DNA from: Rubricoccaceae bacterium
Lineage (GTDB): Bacteria > Bacteroidota > Rhodothermia > Rhodothermales > Rubricoccaceae
Length of the DNA stretch: 36,905 nucleotides
Reading direction: 5' to 3'
Assembly (NCBI GenBank): GCA_024639085.1
Contig: JAHEJB010000011.1
Location: 1 to 36,905 of the forward strand
Under the pieces are notes generated by a model that saw only the letters and a program-made list of their open reading frames with translations, was not told the DNA's origin and made no database searches. Shown here piece by piece: positions 18,643-28,428 of the stretch (position 1 is the first letter of the stretch; every line of letters starts with the position of its first letter). A program made the position numbers and the translations under genes.

Positions 18643-21600
18643 CTATTCGAACGCGGCGGCTTCCATTTGTCTCACGGGTTCCTCAAACCTTACCCCAACC
18701 AACCGGCTCACTCCTGGCTCGGGCATCGTGATTCCGTACATCCGATCCGCGGCTTCCATCGTCAGCTTGTTATGCGTGACGAGAATGAACTGAGTGGAAG
18801 TTGCGAAGGACCGGATCAGATCCATAAACCTGCCGATGTTGGCATCATCCAGGGGCGCATCCACCTCATCGAGGATGCAGAACGGAGAGGGCTTTACTAG
18901 GTAGATGGCGAAGAGCAGCGCGATGGCCGTGAGCGTCTTTTCACCACCGGAAAGCTGGTTGATCGTGCTCGGCTTTTTGCCTTTGGGCCGTGCCTTCACT
19001 TCAATGGGTGCCTCAAGGGGATCGTCACCGTCGAGGGTGATTGTGGCTGTGGCGTTCTCTCCGAACAAATCGGCAAAGAGCTTTTCGAAGGCGTCCCGGA
19101 CCTGAACGAATGTGGCTTCAAATCGCTCAGCTGCGGTTGAATTGATTTCCTCTATCGTGCTAAGAAGGGTCTGCTCCGCCTCCTTTAAGTCGACCTGTTG
19201 TGCACTGAGGAATTCCAAGCGCTGTTTCTCCTCTTCAAAGCTTTCCAGAGCCAACGCGTTTACTGCGCCCAGGCCTCTGATCCTATTGCGCAGTGCTGGA
19301 AGCTCTTCGCGAGCAGCAGGCGGGTCGAACGGCGCATCGTCTTCGTTGAGGCTGTCGATCTTCGCGGAAGCTTCTGCTATCGTGACCCCATGCTCCTCCT
19401 CCAGGCGCTCGGAGATGGCATCCTGGCGCGTTATGATCTCTGTCAGGCGGAGGTCCACTGTGTTCTGGCGTTGAATGCTGGCATCGCGGTTGTGCCGGAT
19501 GTCGCGGAGTGTTTTCTCGGTATCTGCAATGAGCGCCCGGCTTTCTAGGAGAGCCTGTTCAGCTGCCGTTACACTCTGCTGAAGAACATCTGTGCCAGCG
19601 CGTTCTTCATCGAGGCGCGAGATAAGCGCCACTTTGCTGCTTTCTCCTTCATCGATGGATGTTCTCAGGCGTTCCGATTCCTGCGTTCGATGAGTGGCGC
19701 GCTGGTCGAGGTCGGCAAACGCGCGCACAATGCGTTCGAGATCACGCTGAAAACTCTCGGTCGTGTTTCTTGCCTGCATGAGCGCCAGCCGGGCTTCGCT
19801 CCACGCGTCGTTCGCTTCTCTCCTTTTTGCATCTGCAACGTCGAACATGCTTTCAGCACGTGCAAGCACATCTGCCGCCTCTTTTTCAGCAGTTTGTTCG
19901 GTCTCCGCAGCAGCTTCCAGATCCTCCAGGTTTGGCTCCTTATCCCAGATGCCAACGAGAAAGTCGCGGCGCACCACGAGGCGCTCCCGCAATTCGTCCA
20001 ACCCCTGTTGCTTGATGGCCACTCGCGTTACCGCGGCGCGCACTTCATCGCGCGATAGACGCGATTGTTCAACGGCTTCCTCGGCAGCGATGACACCTAC
20101 ACCGTCCAGTGCTGCTTTCGATTGTTCGAGCTTGCTTTGAACTGCAAGCAGCTCTTTCTCCGCTTCCTCCAGCGTCGTTAATGCTCGTGCCAGTTGCTCC
20201 TTTCGTCCCAGCCTTCCCGCTGTCGCTCGGGCGCTTCCCTTTCCGCCGGAAACGAACCCACGCGCTGTGGTCCATTCGCCATCGCGGGTAACGAGAGTAG
20301 CCTCCGGATAGTCGTCCCGCAGGGTGCGGGCTTCATCAAGCGTGTCGAGGATGAACACGTTTTGAAGAAGAAGGCGAAGCAACGGCTCGTACTTCGAATC
20401 GGGGACCCGAGCGGCACGCATAGCAGGCGTAGAACCTGCCGGTATCCCCGATCGTGTTCGATGCGCCTGCGAGGGGAGGCGGTCCAGCACAACAAAGGTT
20501 GCTCTACCCTGTTCGGCAACTCGGAGGCGCGAAATGGCTTCGTTTGCCTCTGCCTCCGTGTCGACAACCAGACAGTCTGCCCACTCACCAAGAGCGACGT
20601 CAAAGGCCATCCGATCCTCATCGTCGCAAGCGATAAGGTCGGCAACCGTGATGGTTTCCGAATTCCAGTCCTCGTGATTGGCCAAGAAAACTACGGCGGA
20701 ACCCGAACCATCGCCTTCAGCCACTAGGCTTCGCAGTAGAGATATTTCTGCAGATGCTGTGTCGCGGGCAACGAGAGCTCGTCGGGTAGCCTCCTCGGCG
20801 GATTCCACATCGTTTCGGCGAGCTTCCGCATCCGCGCGTGTCTGACCGAGCACCCGTTCAGCCAACGTGAGGGCTTCTTCTGCAGCCGCGAGCTGCTCTG
20901 CCGCACTGTGATTTGCTTTCTGGGCTTCGCGTGCACGTTCCACGAGGACGACCAATTCCTCTGAAATGCGCTCCCGTTCCTGTTCTCCCATCGCACGTCT
21001 ATCTCGAAGGCGAGCCAGCGCAGCAAGAGCATCCGTCGATAGTTTTGTCTGCCGGGCAGCTTCCAAACGCGCATTAGAAAGGACCGTCCGCGCAGCTTCG
21101 GCTTCTTCGGAAGCTACGTCCCTGGCCGCACGAACTTCCTTCTCCGAGGCCTCCACAGCTAACGTTGATTGCTCAGCATCTGCAAGCTTGCCTTGAAGGC
21201 CTTCCCGTTCATCCTCAAGCTCCGTCCTTCGGATTCCGTCGGCTTCTGCTTCACGATCAAGCCGTTCCATCGCGCGTTGATCAGAGGCACGACGCTCCTC
21301 ACCTACGCGAACCTCAGCTTCAAGCCTTCGAACGGTATCTACGTGTGCATTCAGTGTCTGTTGACGCGTGCCAAGTTCTTTCTCGCGCGCAATAAGCGCT
21401 GTTCGTTGGATTTCCAGCGTAGCCTCGCCCGTGCTCACCTGCGCAGAAAGCCCTTCCACCTGGGCACGAACGTTGCGCGTCTCGTGATCAAGCTTGCGAT
21501 GTTCTTCTCCCAGTTGTTCAAAATCCCACGCTGCCAGCGCCAGCTCCAGCGTGTGTAATCGATCGGAGACGAGTTGATACTGCGCTGCTTTCTGTGCCTG

Positions 21601-22221
21601 GCGCTTCAGGGACCGGACATTGCGTTCAATCTCGTCGACAAGATCGGTCAATCTCGTCAGGTCCGACTGTGTGCTGCCCAGCTTGTTAAGCGCTTGTTTG
21701 CGGCGGCGCTTGTATTTCGTAACGCCAGCGGCCTCTTCGAACAGCCGCCGCCTGTCATCCGCGTTGTCGCTCAGAATGTCTTCGATCATCTTCAGTTCGA
21801 TGACCGAATACGCGCCAGCGCCCATCCCCGTATCCATAAACAGGTCGAGGATGTCCTTCAGGCGGCACGTAGAGCCGTTGAGAATGTATTCGCTTTCTCC
21901 CGAGCGGTAGAGTCGCCGCGCAATGGTTACTTCAGAGTATTCGGTCGGTAGAACGCCACGTGTGTTCTCGATAGTCAATGCAACCTCCGCCAGCCCGAGC
22001 GCACGTTTCTGCGCCGTTCCGTTGAAGATGACGTTCTCCATGCGGTCGGAGCGAAGCAACCTTGCCCGTTGTTCGCCCAACACCCACCGAACCGCGTCAA
22101 TCACATTGCTCTTGCCACAACCGTTTGGCCCAACAATCGCTGTCACACCTGGGTCGAAGTGGACAGCAGTCTTCTGAGCGAAGCTCTTGAAGCCGTGCAG
22201 CTCGAGCTTGCTTAGATACAT
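18643..22221 (-). CDS. smc: Chromosome segregation protein SMC
   Basis: 1192 aa; MYLSKLELHGFKSFAQKT, GPNGCGKSNVIDAVRWVLGEQ, C-term QLSGGEKTLTAIALLFAIY and LDEVDAPLDDANI; hinge plus coiled coils. Confidence 0.98.
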   Translation of the reverse strand: MYLSKLELHGFKSFAQKTAVHFDPGVTAIVGPNGCGKSNVIDAVRWVLGEQRARLLRSDRMENVIFNGTAQKRALGLAEVALTIENTRGVLPTEYSEVTIARRLYRSGESEYILNGSTCRLKDILDLFMDTGMGAGAYSVIELKMIEDILSDNADDRRRLFEEAAGVTKYKRRRKQALNKLGSTQSDLTRLTDLVDEIERNVRSLKRQAQKAAQYQLVSDRLHTLELALAAWDFEQLGEEHRKLDHETRNVRAQVEGLSAQVSTGEATLEIQRTALIAREKELGTRQQTLNAHVDTVRRLEAEVRVGEERRASDQRAMERLDREAEADGIRRTELEDEREGLQGKLADAEQSTLAVEASEKEVRAARDVASEEAEAARTVLSNARLEAARQTKLSTDALAALARLRDRRAMGEQERERISEELVVLVERAREAQKANHSAAEQLAAAEEALTLAERVLGQTRADAEARRNDVESAEEATRRALVARDTASAEISLLRSLVAEGDGSGSAVVFLANHEDWNSETITVADLIACDDEDRMAFDVALGEWADCLVVDTEAEANEAISRLRVAEQGRATFVVLDRLPSQAHRTRSGIPAGSTPAMRAARVPDSKYEPLLRLLLQNVFILDTLDEARTLRDDYPEATLVTRDGEWTTARGFVSGGKGSARATAGRLGRKEQLARALTTLEEAEKELLAVQSKLEQSKAALDGVGVIAAEEAVEQSRLSRDEVRAAVTRVAIKQQGLDELRERLVVRRDFLVGIWDKEPNLEDLEAAAETEQTAEKEAADVLARAESMFDVADAKRREANDAWSEARLALMQARNTTESFQRDLERIVRAFADLDQRATHRTQESERLRTSIDEGESSKVALISRLDEERAGTDVLQQSVTAAEQALLESRALIADTEKTLRDIRHNRDASIQRQNTVDLRLTEIITRQDAISERLEEEHGVTIAEASAKIDSLNEDDAPFDPPAAREELPALRNRIRGLGAVNALALESFEEEKQRLEFLSAQQVDLKEAEQTLLSTIEEINSTAAERFEATFVQVRDAFEKLFADLFGENATATITLDGDDPLEAPIEVKARPKGKKPSTINQLSGGEKTLTAIALLFAIYLVKPSPFCILDEVDAPLDDANIGRFMDLIRSFATSTQFILVTHNKLTMEAADRMYGITMPEPGVSRLVGVRFEEPVRQMEAAAFE

Positions 22222-22333
22222 TTGACGGGAGGCGGGGGCGTGAGAAGTGGTTGGAAGATACTTCCGTTGACCATGTCTCTTTCAGGCTTGTTTTCCACAA
22301 AACGGGCTTGCTTGCCTCCGCAATGCCGCTTCT

Positions 22334-22864
22334 TCACAGATCTACCGATCTGAGAACTCGTGCTCCAAATTGCGCTGCCTCCGTCCGGGCATCATTGGAC
22401 AGGATTTCGTCATCCTGCATTCCCCTGTAGTAGATGCCTCCGTAGTTCATGTTGAGATACCCGGCCGTGTTTCTGAAAGGCACTTCGTAGCCCTCCGGCA
22501 GATTTTTGGCCGAGCCGCACGCTGCCACAAAGATCGTCCGGCCTGCCAGTTTCCGCCCTAACGGTTTCATGACAGTAGTTAGGTCAGTCAGCCGATCCAT
22601 GAACCGCTTCATCACCCCGCTCATCGTGTACCAGTAGACTGGGGTGACCAGCAGAATTGTATCGGCTTCGGCTATTGCGTTCGCCAATATCAGAAAGTCG
22701 TCGTCGTCGGGCTGGCGACCGTACTCGTAGTCGCGGATGTTCAGGTCGCTCAGGTTAAATCGCGTTGCCGGGCAGCCAGCCAACACCGCATTAAATAATT
22801 GGGCGGCATTCCCGTCGTTCCGGGCGCTTCCGAGAATGGCAATAACGCTCTTTGGGGCAGACAA
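22334..22864 (-). CDS. Flavodoxin-fold NAD(P)H-dependent (FMN) reductase family protein
   Basis: 176 aa; IAILGSARNDGNAAQLFNAV, TILLVTPVYWYTMSGVMKRFMDRLTDL. Confidence 0.88.
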   Translation of the reverse strand: MSAPKSVIAILGSARNDGNAAQLFNAVLAGCPATRFNLSDLNIRDYEYGRQPDDDDFLILANAIAEADTILLVTPVYWYTMSGVMKRFMDRLTDLTTVMKPLGRKLAGRTIFVAACGSAKNLPEGYEVPFRNTAGYLNMNYGGIYYRGMQDDEILSNDARTEAAQFGARVLRSVDL

Positions 22865-22953
22865 AGATGTGAATGGATATGGTGATGCAGAGTGTGGTGC
22901 ACGAGAAAGCCACTGTGGAGTTTCCGACTTCTATTCGAGTTTGCAGAAAGCTC

Positions 22954-22980
22954 CAGAACGACTGGCAGAAAGTCGTTCTG
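22954..22980. promoter_or_regulatory. Perfect 10-bp inverted repeat between divergent genes
   Basis: CAGAACGACT (22954-22963) N7 AGTCGTTCTG (22971-22980). Confidence 0.5.
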
Positions 22981-23129
22981 TTCACTATCCACTGTGGGGC
23001 GCACCCCGGCGTCCAGTCGGGCGGATTGCCCGCGACGGACGTGGGAGCGAACGGTCAGCACAACGGGCAGACGGGCAAGAAGTTGACATGGGCGATTTCC
23101 GTCTTCGACAAAACCATTGTATCCCAGCC

Positions 23130-23559
23130 ATGAATGTATTCGTCCATTGCAAACGTGTCGACTTTACTGATGAAATGCGTCTCGCCCTCGACGAGGCTGC
23201 TCTCCGTGCGTTGGATGTGCTCAACGCGCCCCCAACAACGCCCGTTGAAGTCACCATCAAAGGGCCAGCGCAACCATCCTCAGATCTCCATAGGGCCGAG
23301 GCCACCATTAAACTGCCGGGCGGCGTCATACAGGCTGATGCCACTGGACCGGGACCAGATGAGGTTGTGGCCGTGCTACATGGAGCGCTCTTCCGACAAG
23401 CGCAACTCTGGCAGGGCAGACATGCCGCGAAGCCCTTACGCCACGAAACGGCCATGCTTCGCGGAGAACACACCACCGAACGGATGGTGAATGAAGGGCA
23501 ACGTGATCGCGAGAACCCAACGCGTTCGACCGACCATCGCCCGCCGGGCAATCGCTAAG
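23130..23559 (+). CDS. HPF/RaiA-like (ribosome-associated) small protein
   Basis: MNVFVHCKRVDFTDEMRLALDEAALRALDVL...EATIKLPGGVIQADATG...LFRQAQLWQGRH resembles HPF/RaiA pattern. Confidence 0.5.
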
Positions 23560-23569
23560 ACCTGTCCGC

Positions 23570-23815
23570 CTACTTCTCCTGCACGAGCTGGAATAGGTTG
23601 CCGCACGTATCGTCAAACTCGGCAATCATCACGGGGCCTTCATCTTTGGCTCTGGGGTGAATCTCACGCCTTTCGCTTTCAGCTGCTCGTATTCCGCCTG
23701 GATGTCGTCCGAAAACAGAGCCGTGGCGGGGATGGTGTCTGCTTTGATCGCATCCTGATAACCTTTGCCGCCGCGCGGGCGTTGGGCTCGAGAACATACT
23801 CCGTATTTCCTTCTA
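23570..23815 (-). pseudogene. Decayed VOC (glyoxalase/bleomycin resistance) family gene fragment
   Basis: Fragments in different frames: TEYVLEPNARAAAK / GYQDAIKADTIPATALFSDDIQAEYEQLKAKGVRFTPEPK / DEGPVMIAEFDDTCGNLFQLVQEK*, with no N-terminal half. Confidence 0.8.
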
Positions 23816-23897
23816 TCCGGGCTCCTATCTCGTACGATTGGATTCGAATGCCGGAAGAGCTACAGCAAGACTATCCCTGGTTCGCTAGTGATTCGCT

Positions 23898-24359
23898 CTA
23901 CTTCTCAAGCCTCGAATCAATCGGAATCGGCTCTGGCTCTGCAATGGTGATCTTTGCGAAATGGGGGTGCAGCGGGTTGAGGATATAGTTGCGAGCGTTT
24001 GGGAGAAGCACGGACGGCACGCTCAGAATGGCTGATCGGCCTTCTGCGATCCAGATATCTCCGACATTCTGCGAAGAGCGCGATGGTGGCGTTGAGCGCC
24101 AATCCTTGGGAAGGTCGGTTTCTTCCATCTTCTCAACGATTCGCTCTGGAAACGAGAGTTGGAACGAGACGCGTCCTCTAAGGCCGCGGTACGACGGGAG
24201 GTGTACAGCCACTTCCAGCAACGCCAGCGCCAGCGAATCCGAACAATACACGACACGTGTACCCGGACTGTTGAATCGCCCGCCAGATCGCCGCGCACCT
24301 TCGCCGTCGAATGCAGTGGTTGCGTAGGCAGCCTTGACAACGCGGTAGGCTTCAAGCAC
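23898..24359 (-). CDS. RES-domain toxin (NAD+-degrading TA toxin family)
   Basis: 153 aa; AYRVVKAAYATTAFDGEGARRSGGRFNSPGTRVVYCSDSLALALLEVAVHL is the RES domain pattern. Confidence 0.9.
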   Translation of the reverse strand: MLEAYRVVKAAYATTAFDGEGARRSGGRFNSPGTRVVYCSDSLALALLEVAVHLPSYRGLRGRVSFQLSFPERIVEKMEETDLPKDWRSTPPSRSSQNVGDIWIAEGRSAILSVPSVLLPNARNYILNPLHPHFAKITIAEPEPIPIDSRLEK

Positions 24360-24370
24360 GGCTGCGTCTC

Positions 24371-24841
24371 TTAACCGAGTACACCATAGTCGATGCGGTC
24401 GAGCACGGCCTCGATCTCACGCGCCCCGGGATCTGTGCGGGCGTAATCGAGCGGCGTTTTTTCTCCAAGCGACCAGAGCGGGAGGTGAAACCAGCGCCGG
24501 GCATCGTCCTCGCCTTCCTTCCCTCCTCCGAAAACAACCACGGCGCGCTCAAACAACCGCGCCAGACGGTACACGCGATCTGACTCATCAACTTCCAGCC
24601 TGCCGGATTTCTTCCGCCGGGCAAGCGTGCGGGGTGACGTGCCCACAGCTTTGGCGAGTTGTTCGGCAGATAGACCGAGGCGTTTCCGAAGCCGTTCCAA
24701 TGCAGCCGTCGAAAAGCCTTGCTGGACACGGCCAATCATGTCGGCGGGAGTTGCTGCTCGCAAGCCAATAGACCAACCCAGCACATTGGCCGGGATAGAG
24801 GTGGGACTGCTGCGTTCAGGTTGTCTGGCTGGTTCAGGCAT
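24371..24841 (-). CDS. Xre/MbcA/ParS-type antitoxin
   Basis: 156 aa immediately upstream of RES toxin; HTH LRKRLGLSAEQLAKAVGTSPRTLARRKKSGRL and C-term TPLDYARTDPGAREIEAVLDRIDYGV. Confidence 0.92.
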   Translation of the reverse strand: MPEPARQPERSSPTSIPANVLGWSIGLRAATPADMIGRVQQGFSTAALERLRKRLGLSAEQLAKAVGTSPRTLARRKKSGRLEVDESDRVYRLARLFERAVVVFGGGKEGEDDARRWFHLPLWSLGEKTPLDYARTDPGAREIEAVLDRIDYGVLG

Positions 24842-24866
24842 GATGTGTCATCTGGCATTCTGGTTG

Positions 24867-24878
24867 TGCCACGTGGCA
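24867..24878. promoter_or_regulatory. Candidate TA autoregulatory operator
   Basis: Perfect 12-bp palindrome TGCCACGTGGCA, 25 bp upstream of the antitoxin start. Confidence 0.5.
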
Positions 24879-25116
24879 AGGTATACAAAGTTCCCTGCGG
24901 CCTGTTGCATTTGGTTCCCCGGTTCGGTTTAATGGCGCTAGAACGTAGTCGTCCCGGAAACGCGATTTGAAGCAAACGTATCAGCTGAAGTGGCTAGGTT
25001 GCAGGAAACAGCGTACGTTTGTGTAATATTCTGAACAAAAATAGCGCTTCTACCAAGCTTTTCTTCTCCATCGTTCGACCTTTCGAATTTTCTCCCCCGG
25101 CACTGATCATTGCCTC

Positions 25117-26574
25117 ATGAAGACTGTCATTCCTCTCAATCTATCTGGCGCCTCGGCTCTGTTGATTGGGATCACACTGCTCATCTCCATTGGGGGATGC
25201 GATAGTGACTTGCCAAGTCTCGTCAGCGCAGATCTGGATACGCAGTTGACAACTGCTCTCGAGGCCGCCGCCGAGAACGGACAGGTTTCTTACTTTATCC
25301 TGCCCGACAGCGACGATCTCGCGTCCATCCCCGCAGATCCGCGAAACCCGCTCACGCCTGAGAAAGTGGCACTTGGACGGTTGCTGGTACACGAAACGGC
25401 ACTGGCAGTCAACCCGATGCATCCAGAATCGAACGGGACGTATGCATGTTCATCCTGTCACTTTCCTCAAGCCGGATTCCGGGCAATGCTTCCCCAGGGA
25501 CTGGCAGATGGTGGCATCGGCTTTGGGCGATTCGGCGAGCGGCGTGTTCCGAATCCCGATTATGTGACAGAAGAGATCGACAGACAACCCATCCGGGTAC
25601 CATCGCCGATGAATGGGGCCTACCAGCCCAACAATCTCTGGAACGGCCAGTTTGGCGCAACGGGCGTTAACGCGGGGACGGAATCGGAGTGGACCCCTGG
25701 AACGCCTCTAGAAACGAATCTGTTGGGTTATGAGGGGCTTGAGACGCAGGCCATCGCGGGGCTGACCGTCCATCGCATGCACGATGGACCGGCATCGCTC
25801 ATTGCCAACTACCCTGAATATGCGACCATGTTCAGTGCTGCATTTCCGGGATTTCAGGCCACACGCCCCGATCTGGTTCCGATTGAAGTGGAGATGGCCG
25901 GCCTCGCCATAGCTAGTTGGTGGCGAACGGTGCTTTCCAACCAGGCTCCATTTCAGTTGTGGCTTCGCGGCGATGCCAACGCCATGACCGACGCGCAAAA
26001 GCGAGGGGCCCTACTGTTCTTCGGTCGAGCGAACTGTTCATCCTGCCATAGCGGGCCAAACCTGGCCAACATGTCTTTCCATGCCCTTGGTATGGGTGAA
26101 CTTCTTGGGCCTGGTGTCTTCAGCGACTTCAACCCAAAGGACCCCGTCCATCTTGGCAGAGCCAGTTTCACGCAACGCGACGAGGACAGCTACCAATTCA
26201 AAGTGCCCCAGCTTTATAACGTTGCCGATGACATGTTTCTCGGCCACGGATCCACTTTCACGTCTGTTCGCGAGGTAGTCGCGTACAAGAACGCGGCCAT
26301 CCGGCAGACGACGAATGTTCCGGTGGACCGCCTGGACTCTCTTTTTGAGCCACTAGACCTCAGCGAAGGAGAAATCGACGACCTCACGATGTTCCTGGAG
26401 AGAGCGCTTTACGATCCAGATCTCGCACGCCATATTCCGACGACCGTGGTATCTGGCAACTGCTTCCCCAACAACGATCCTCAAAGCCGAATCGACCTTG
26501 GATGCGAGGGCGTGATGGCCCGTCCGTATCGTCCTATCGGTCGTGCGTTCGAACTACTCAGCGTGTCAAGGTAG
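25117..26574 (+). CDS. Di-haem cytochrome c peroxidase family lipoprotein
   Basis: 485 aa; lipobox-like LLISIGGC; two CxxCH motifs (CSSCHFPQAGF, CSSCHSGPNLA). Confidence 0.92.
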   Translation: MKTVIPLNLSGASALLIGITLLISIGGCDSDLPSLVSADLDTQLTTALEAAAENGQVSYFILPDSDDLASIPADPRNPLTPEKVALGRLLVHETALAVNPMHPESNGTYACSSCHFPQAGFRAMLPQGLADGGIGFGRFGERRVPNPDYVTEEIDRQPIRVPSPMNGAYQPNNLWNGQFGATGVNAGTESEWTPGTPLETNLLGYEGLETQAIAGLTVHRMHDGPASLIANYPEYATMFSAAFPGFQATRPDLVPIEVEMAGLAIASWWRTVLSNQAPFQLWLRGDANAMTDAQKRGALLFFGRANCSSCHSGPNLANMSFHALGMGELLGPGVFSDFNPKDPVHLGRASFTQRDEDSYQFKVPQLYNVADDMFLGHGSTFTSVREVVAYKNAAIRQTTNVPVDRLDSLFEPLDLSEGEIDDLTMFLERALYDPDLARHIPTTVVSGNCFPNNDPQSRIDLGCEGVMARPYRPIGRAFELLSVSR

Positions 26575-26845
26575 CGTACGACTCCTCACACTAATGTTCT
26601 TCCCGAAGCTCGTTCCATGTTTTGCGAGTGTTACGCCAAGCGCCAACCGGGTCGCATTGCCAAGAGACAAATTAGTCGTCTCTGGCGGGCGGATGTTTCT
26701 GGCCGCAATCGCTTAGAGCGCATGCGTAGTCGCGGATTGCTTGTGTGCCCAAGGGAATCCGGTCGGCCTGCCAATCAACGTTGAATCAATTGGGAAGCGG
26801 AAGTGCATTGCCATCATATCGCGGACTTCCGAACTGCTTCTGCGC

Positions 26846-27208
26846 TCACACGCTGACGGGGACGCCGGCGGCCTTCAGCTTCTGGTATCCTCCGATGTTC
26901 ATTGCTTCCGTAAAGCCGATCTGGTGGAGCGTCCTGGCGGCTTGCCCACTTCTGGCGCCACTGCGACAATAAAGGAACACAGGCTGCGCTTTCGCGATGA
27001 CACCGTTGCTTGCAAGTTCTTCAATCTGTTCTTGGAAGTCGTGGGCGTGCACGTCGACGTTCATAGCGCCCTCAACGTGACCTGTCGAGAATTCTTGCGC
27101 CGTGCGGACATCTAGTACTGGCGCGCCATCACGGTTCTCTTGTGCAAATTCGACTTCTGACATGGAATACGCGGCAGGACCGCCAAGGAGTCGTGATAAG
27201 AATGACAT
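26846..27208 (-). CDS. Rhodanese-like domain protein
   Basis: VLDVRTAQEFSTGHVEGAMNV, VFLYCRSGARSGQAARTL. Confidence 0.93.
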   Translation of the reverse strand: MSFLSRLLGGPAAYSMSEVEFAQENRDGAPVLDVRTAQEFSTGHVEGAMNVDVHAHDFQEQIEELASNGVIAKAQPVFLYCRSGARSGQAARTLHQIGFTEAMNIGGYQKLKAAGVPVSV

Positions 27209-27218
27209 AGATGTTGAG

Positions 27219-27548
27219 TTAGGATTGTGAAGGAGGAAGATTAGCTGCGAGCCATTCGCGGATGGCAGGCTCGGGCAATGCGCCCGTGAACTCAGCCTTC
27301 ACCACGCCGTCGACGAACAACTTCACTGCCGGAATGCCACGGATTTCGTAGCGTCTGGACAGATCGGGATTGCGATCAGAGTTGACTTTTACGAGACGCC
27401 ATCCGACCCCCTTTTCGCGGGCCAATCTTTCGATCGTTGGGCCGAGAACGCGACACGGACCACACCAGGGAGCCCAGAAGTCGACAACTACAGGTTTCTC
27501 GTGGCTCTTATCGAGCACTTCTGTCTGGAAGAATTCAGGGACTGGCAT
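27219..27548 (-). CDS. Thioredoxin
   Basis: [36 protein letters not shown]. Confidence 0.95.
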   Translation of the reverse strand: MPVPEFFQTEVLDKSHEKPVVVDFWAPWCGPCRVLGPTIERLAREKGVGWRLVKVNSDRNPDLSRRYEIRGIPAVKLFVDGVVKAEFTGALPEPAIREWLAANLPPSQS

Positions 27549-28362
27549 AGGAGGCTACGGAATGAGAACGTTCCTGCGTTGCAGCTCCACCGAATGCGGT
27601 CGGCCCTTCCTTGAAAAGGATGAACACGCCCATCACAACCAGGAAAACAGCAAAGCCGCGACGGAGACGGGCTTGTGGAACTCGTTGGCTCAGCGCATTG
27701 CCGACAATAGAGCCCACCGCCCCAATCGCTACGAATACTGCGATTAACTCCCAGTCTACTTGGAGGCCCGCTGACGCAAGGACAGCGATGTATTTGTAGA
27801 ATCCGGCTGCACTCTTGGCTGCGATAATGAGGAGGCTCGTACCAACGGCGAGTCTCATCGAAAGGCCGCCAAGGAGAACAAGCGCCGGGACTATGAGAAA
27901 TCCTCCGCCCACTCCGACGAGCCCGGTCAGGATGCCGACGAGGAGCCCTTCAAGTGCAATGAGCCACAACGGTTGCCGCTTGTGGGGCGCATCGCCTTTT
28001 TCCTGCAGACTGCTCTTGCCCCGAAACATCATAACCGCTGCAATGATCATAACGACCGCGAATAGCAACAATTGCACGCTTCCGGGTACAAAAGCTGAAA
28101 GAGCTGCACCTCCATAGGTACCCAGGATGCCGGGAATTCCGAAGTAAAGCACACTGTGCCAATCAACCAGTTTCTGTCTGGCGTAGGGCACAGCACCCAC
28201 AGCCGCAATGGCTCCTACGATTGCCAAGCTTTCTGCAATCGCCACTTTGTCTGGTTGCCCGGCGAGGTAGACTAGAACAGGAACAGTTAGAATTGAGCCG
28301 CCGGAACCAAGAAGACCTAATACGAGGCCAATGGCTACGGCCCCAAGGAGGGCAAAGAGCAT
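27535..28362 (-). CDS. Sulfite exporter TauE/SafE family permease
   Basis: Start at [33 protein letters not shown] (ORF open from 28413); second repeat [21 protein letters not shown]. Confidence 0.92.
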   Translation of the reverse strand: MLFALLGAVAIGLVLGLLGSGGSILTVPVLVYLAGQPDKVAIAESLAIVGAIAAVGAVPYARQKLVDWHSVLYFGIPGILGTYGGAALSAFVPGSVQLLLFAVVMIIAAVMMFRGKSSLQEKGDAPHKRQPLWLIALEGLLVGILTGLVGVGGGFLIVPALVLLGGLSMRLAVGTSLLIIAAKSAAGFYKYIAVLASAGLQVDWELIAVFVAIGAVGSIVGNALSQRVPQARLRRGFAVFLVVMGVFILFKEGPTAFGGAATQERSHSVASYASP

Positions 28363-28428
28363 ATCGTTCGGAAGATCGGAGAGGAACCAGAAGGCTGTCA
28401 GTGAGCAACCCAATCCATGTTGAGAGTG

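Noticed and set aside
19690-21951. Numerous plus-strand ORFs inside smc
   Set aside because: Antisense shadows of a well-supported SMC gene with intact Walker and signature motifs.
22985-23551. 188-aa minus-strand ORF opposite the HPF-like gene
   Set aside because: Arg/Ser/Pro-rich shadow frame; the opposite strand has a plausible HPF/RaiA-like product.
26658-26687. Hairpin GCCAAGAGAC...GTCTCTGGC after the cytochrome c peroxidase gene
   Set aside because: Has a bulge and no T-run; not convincing as a terminator.
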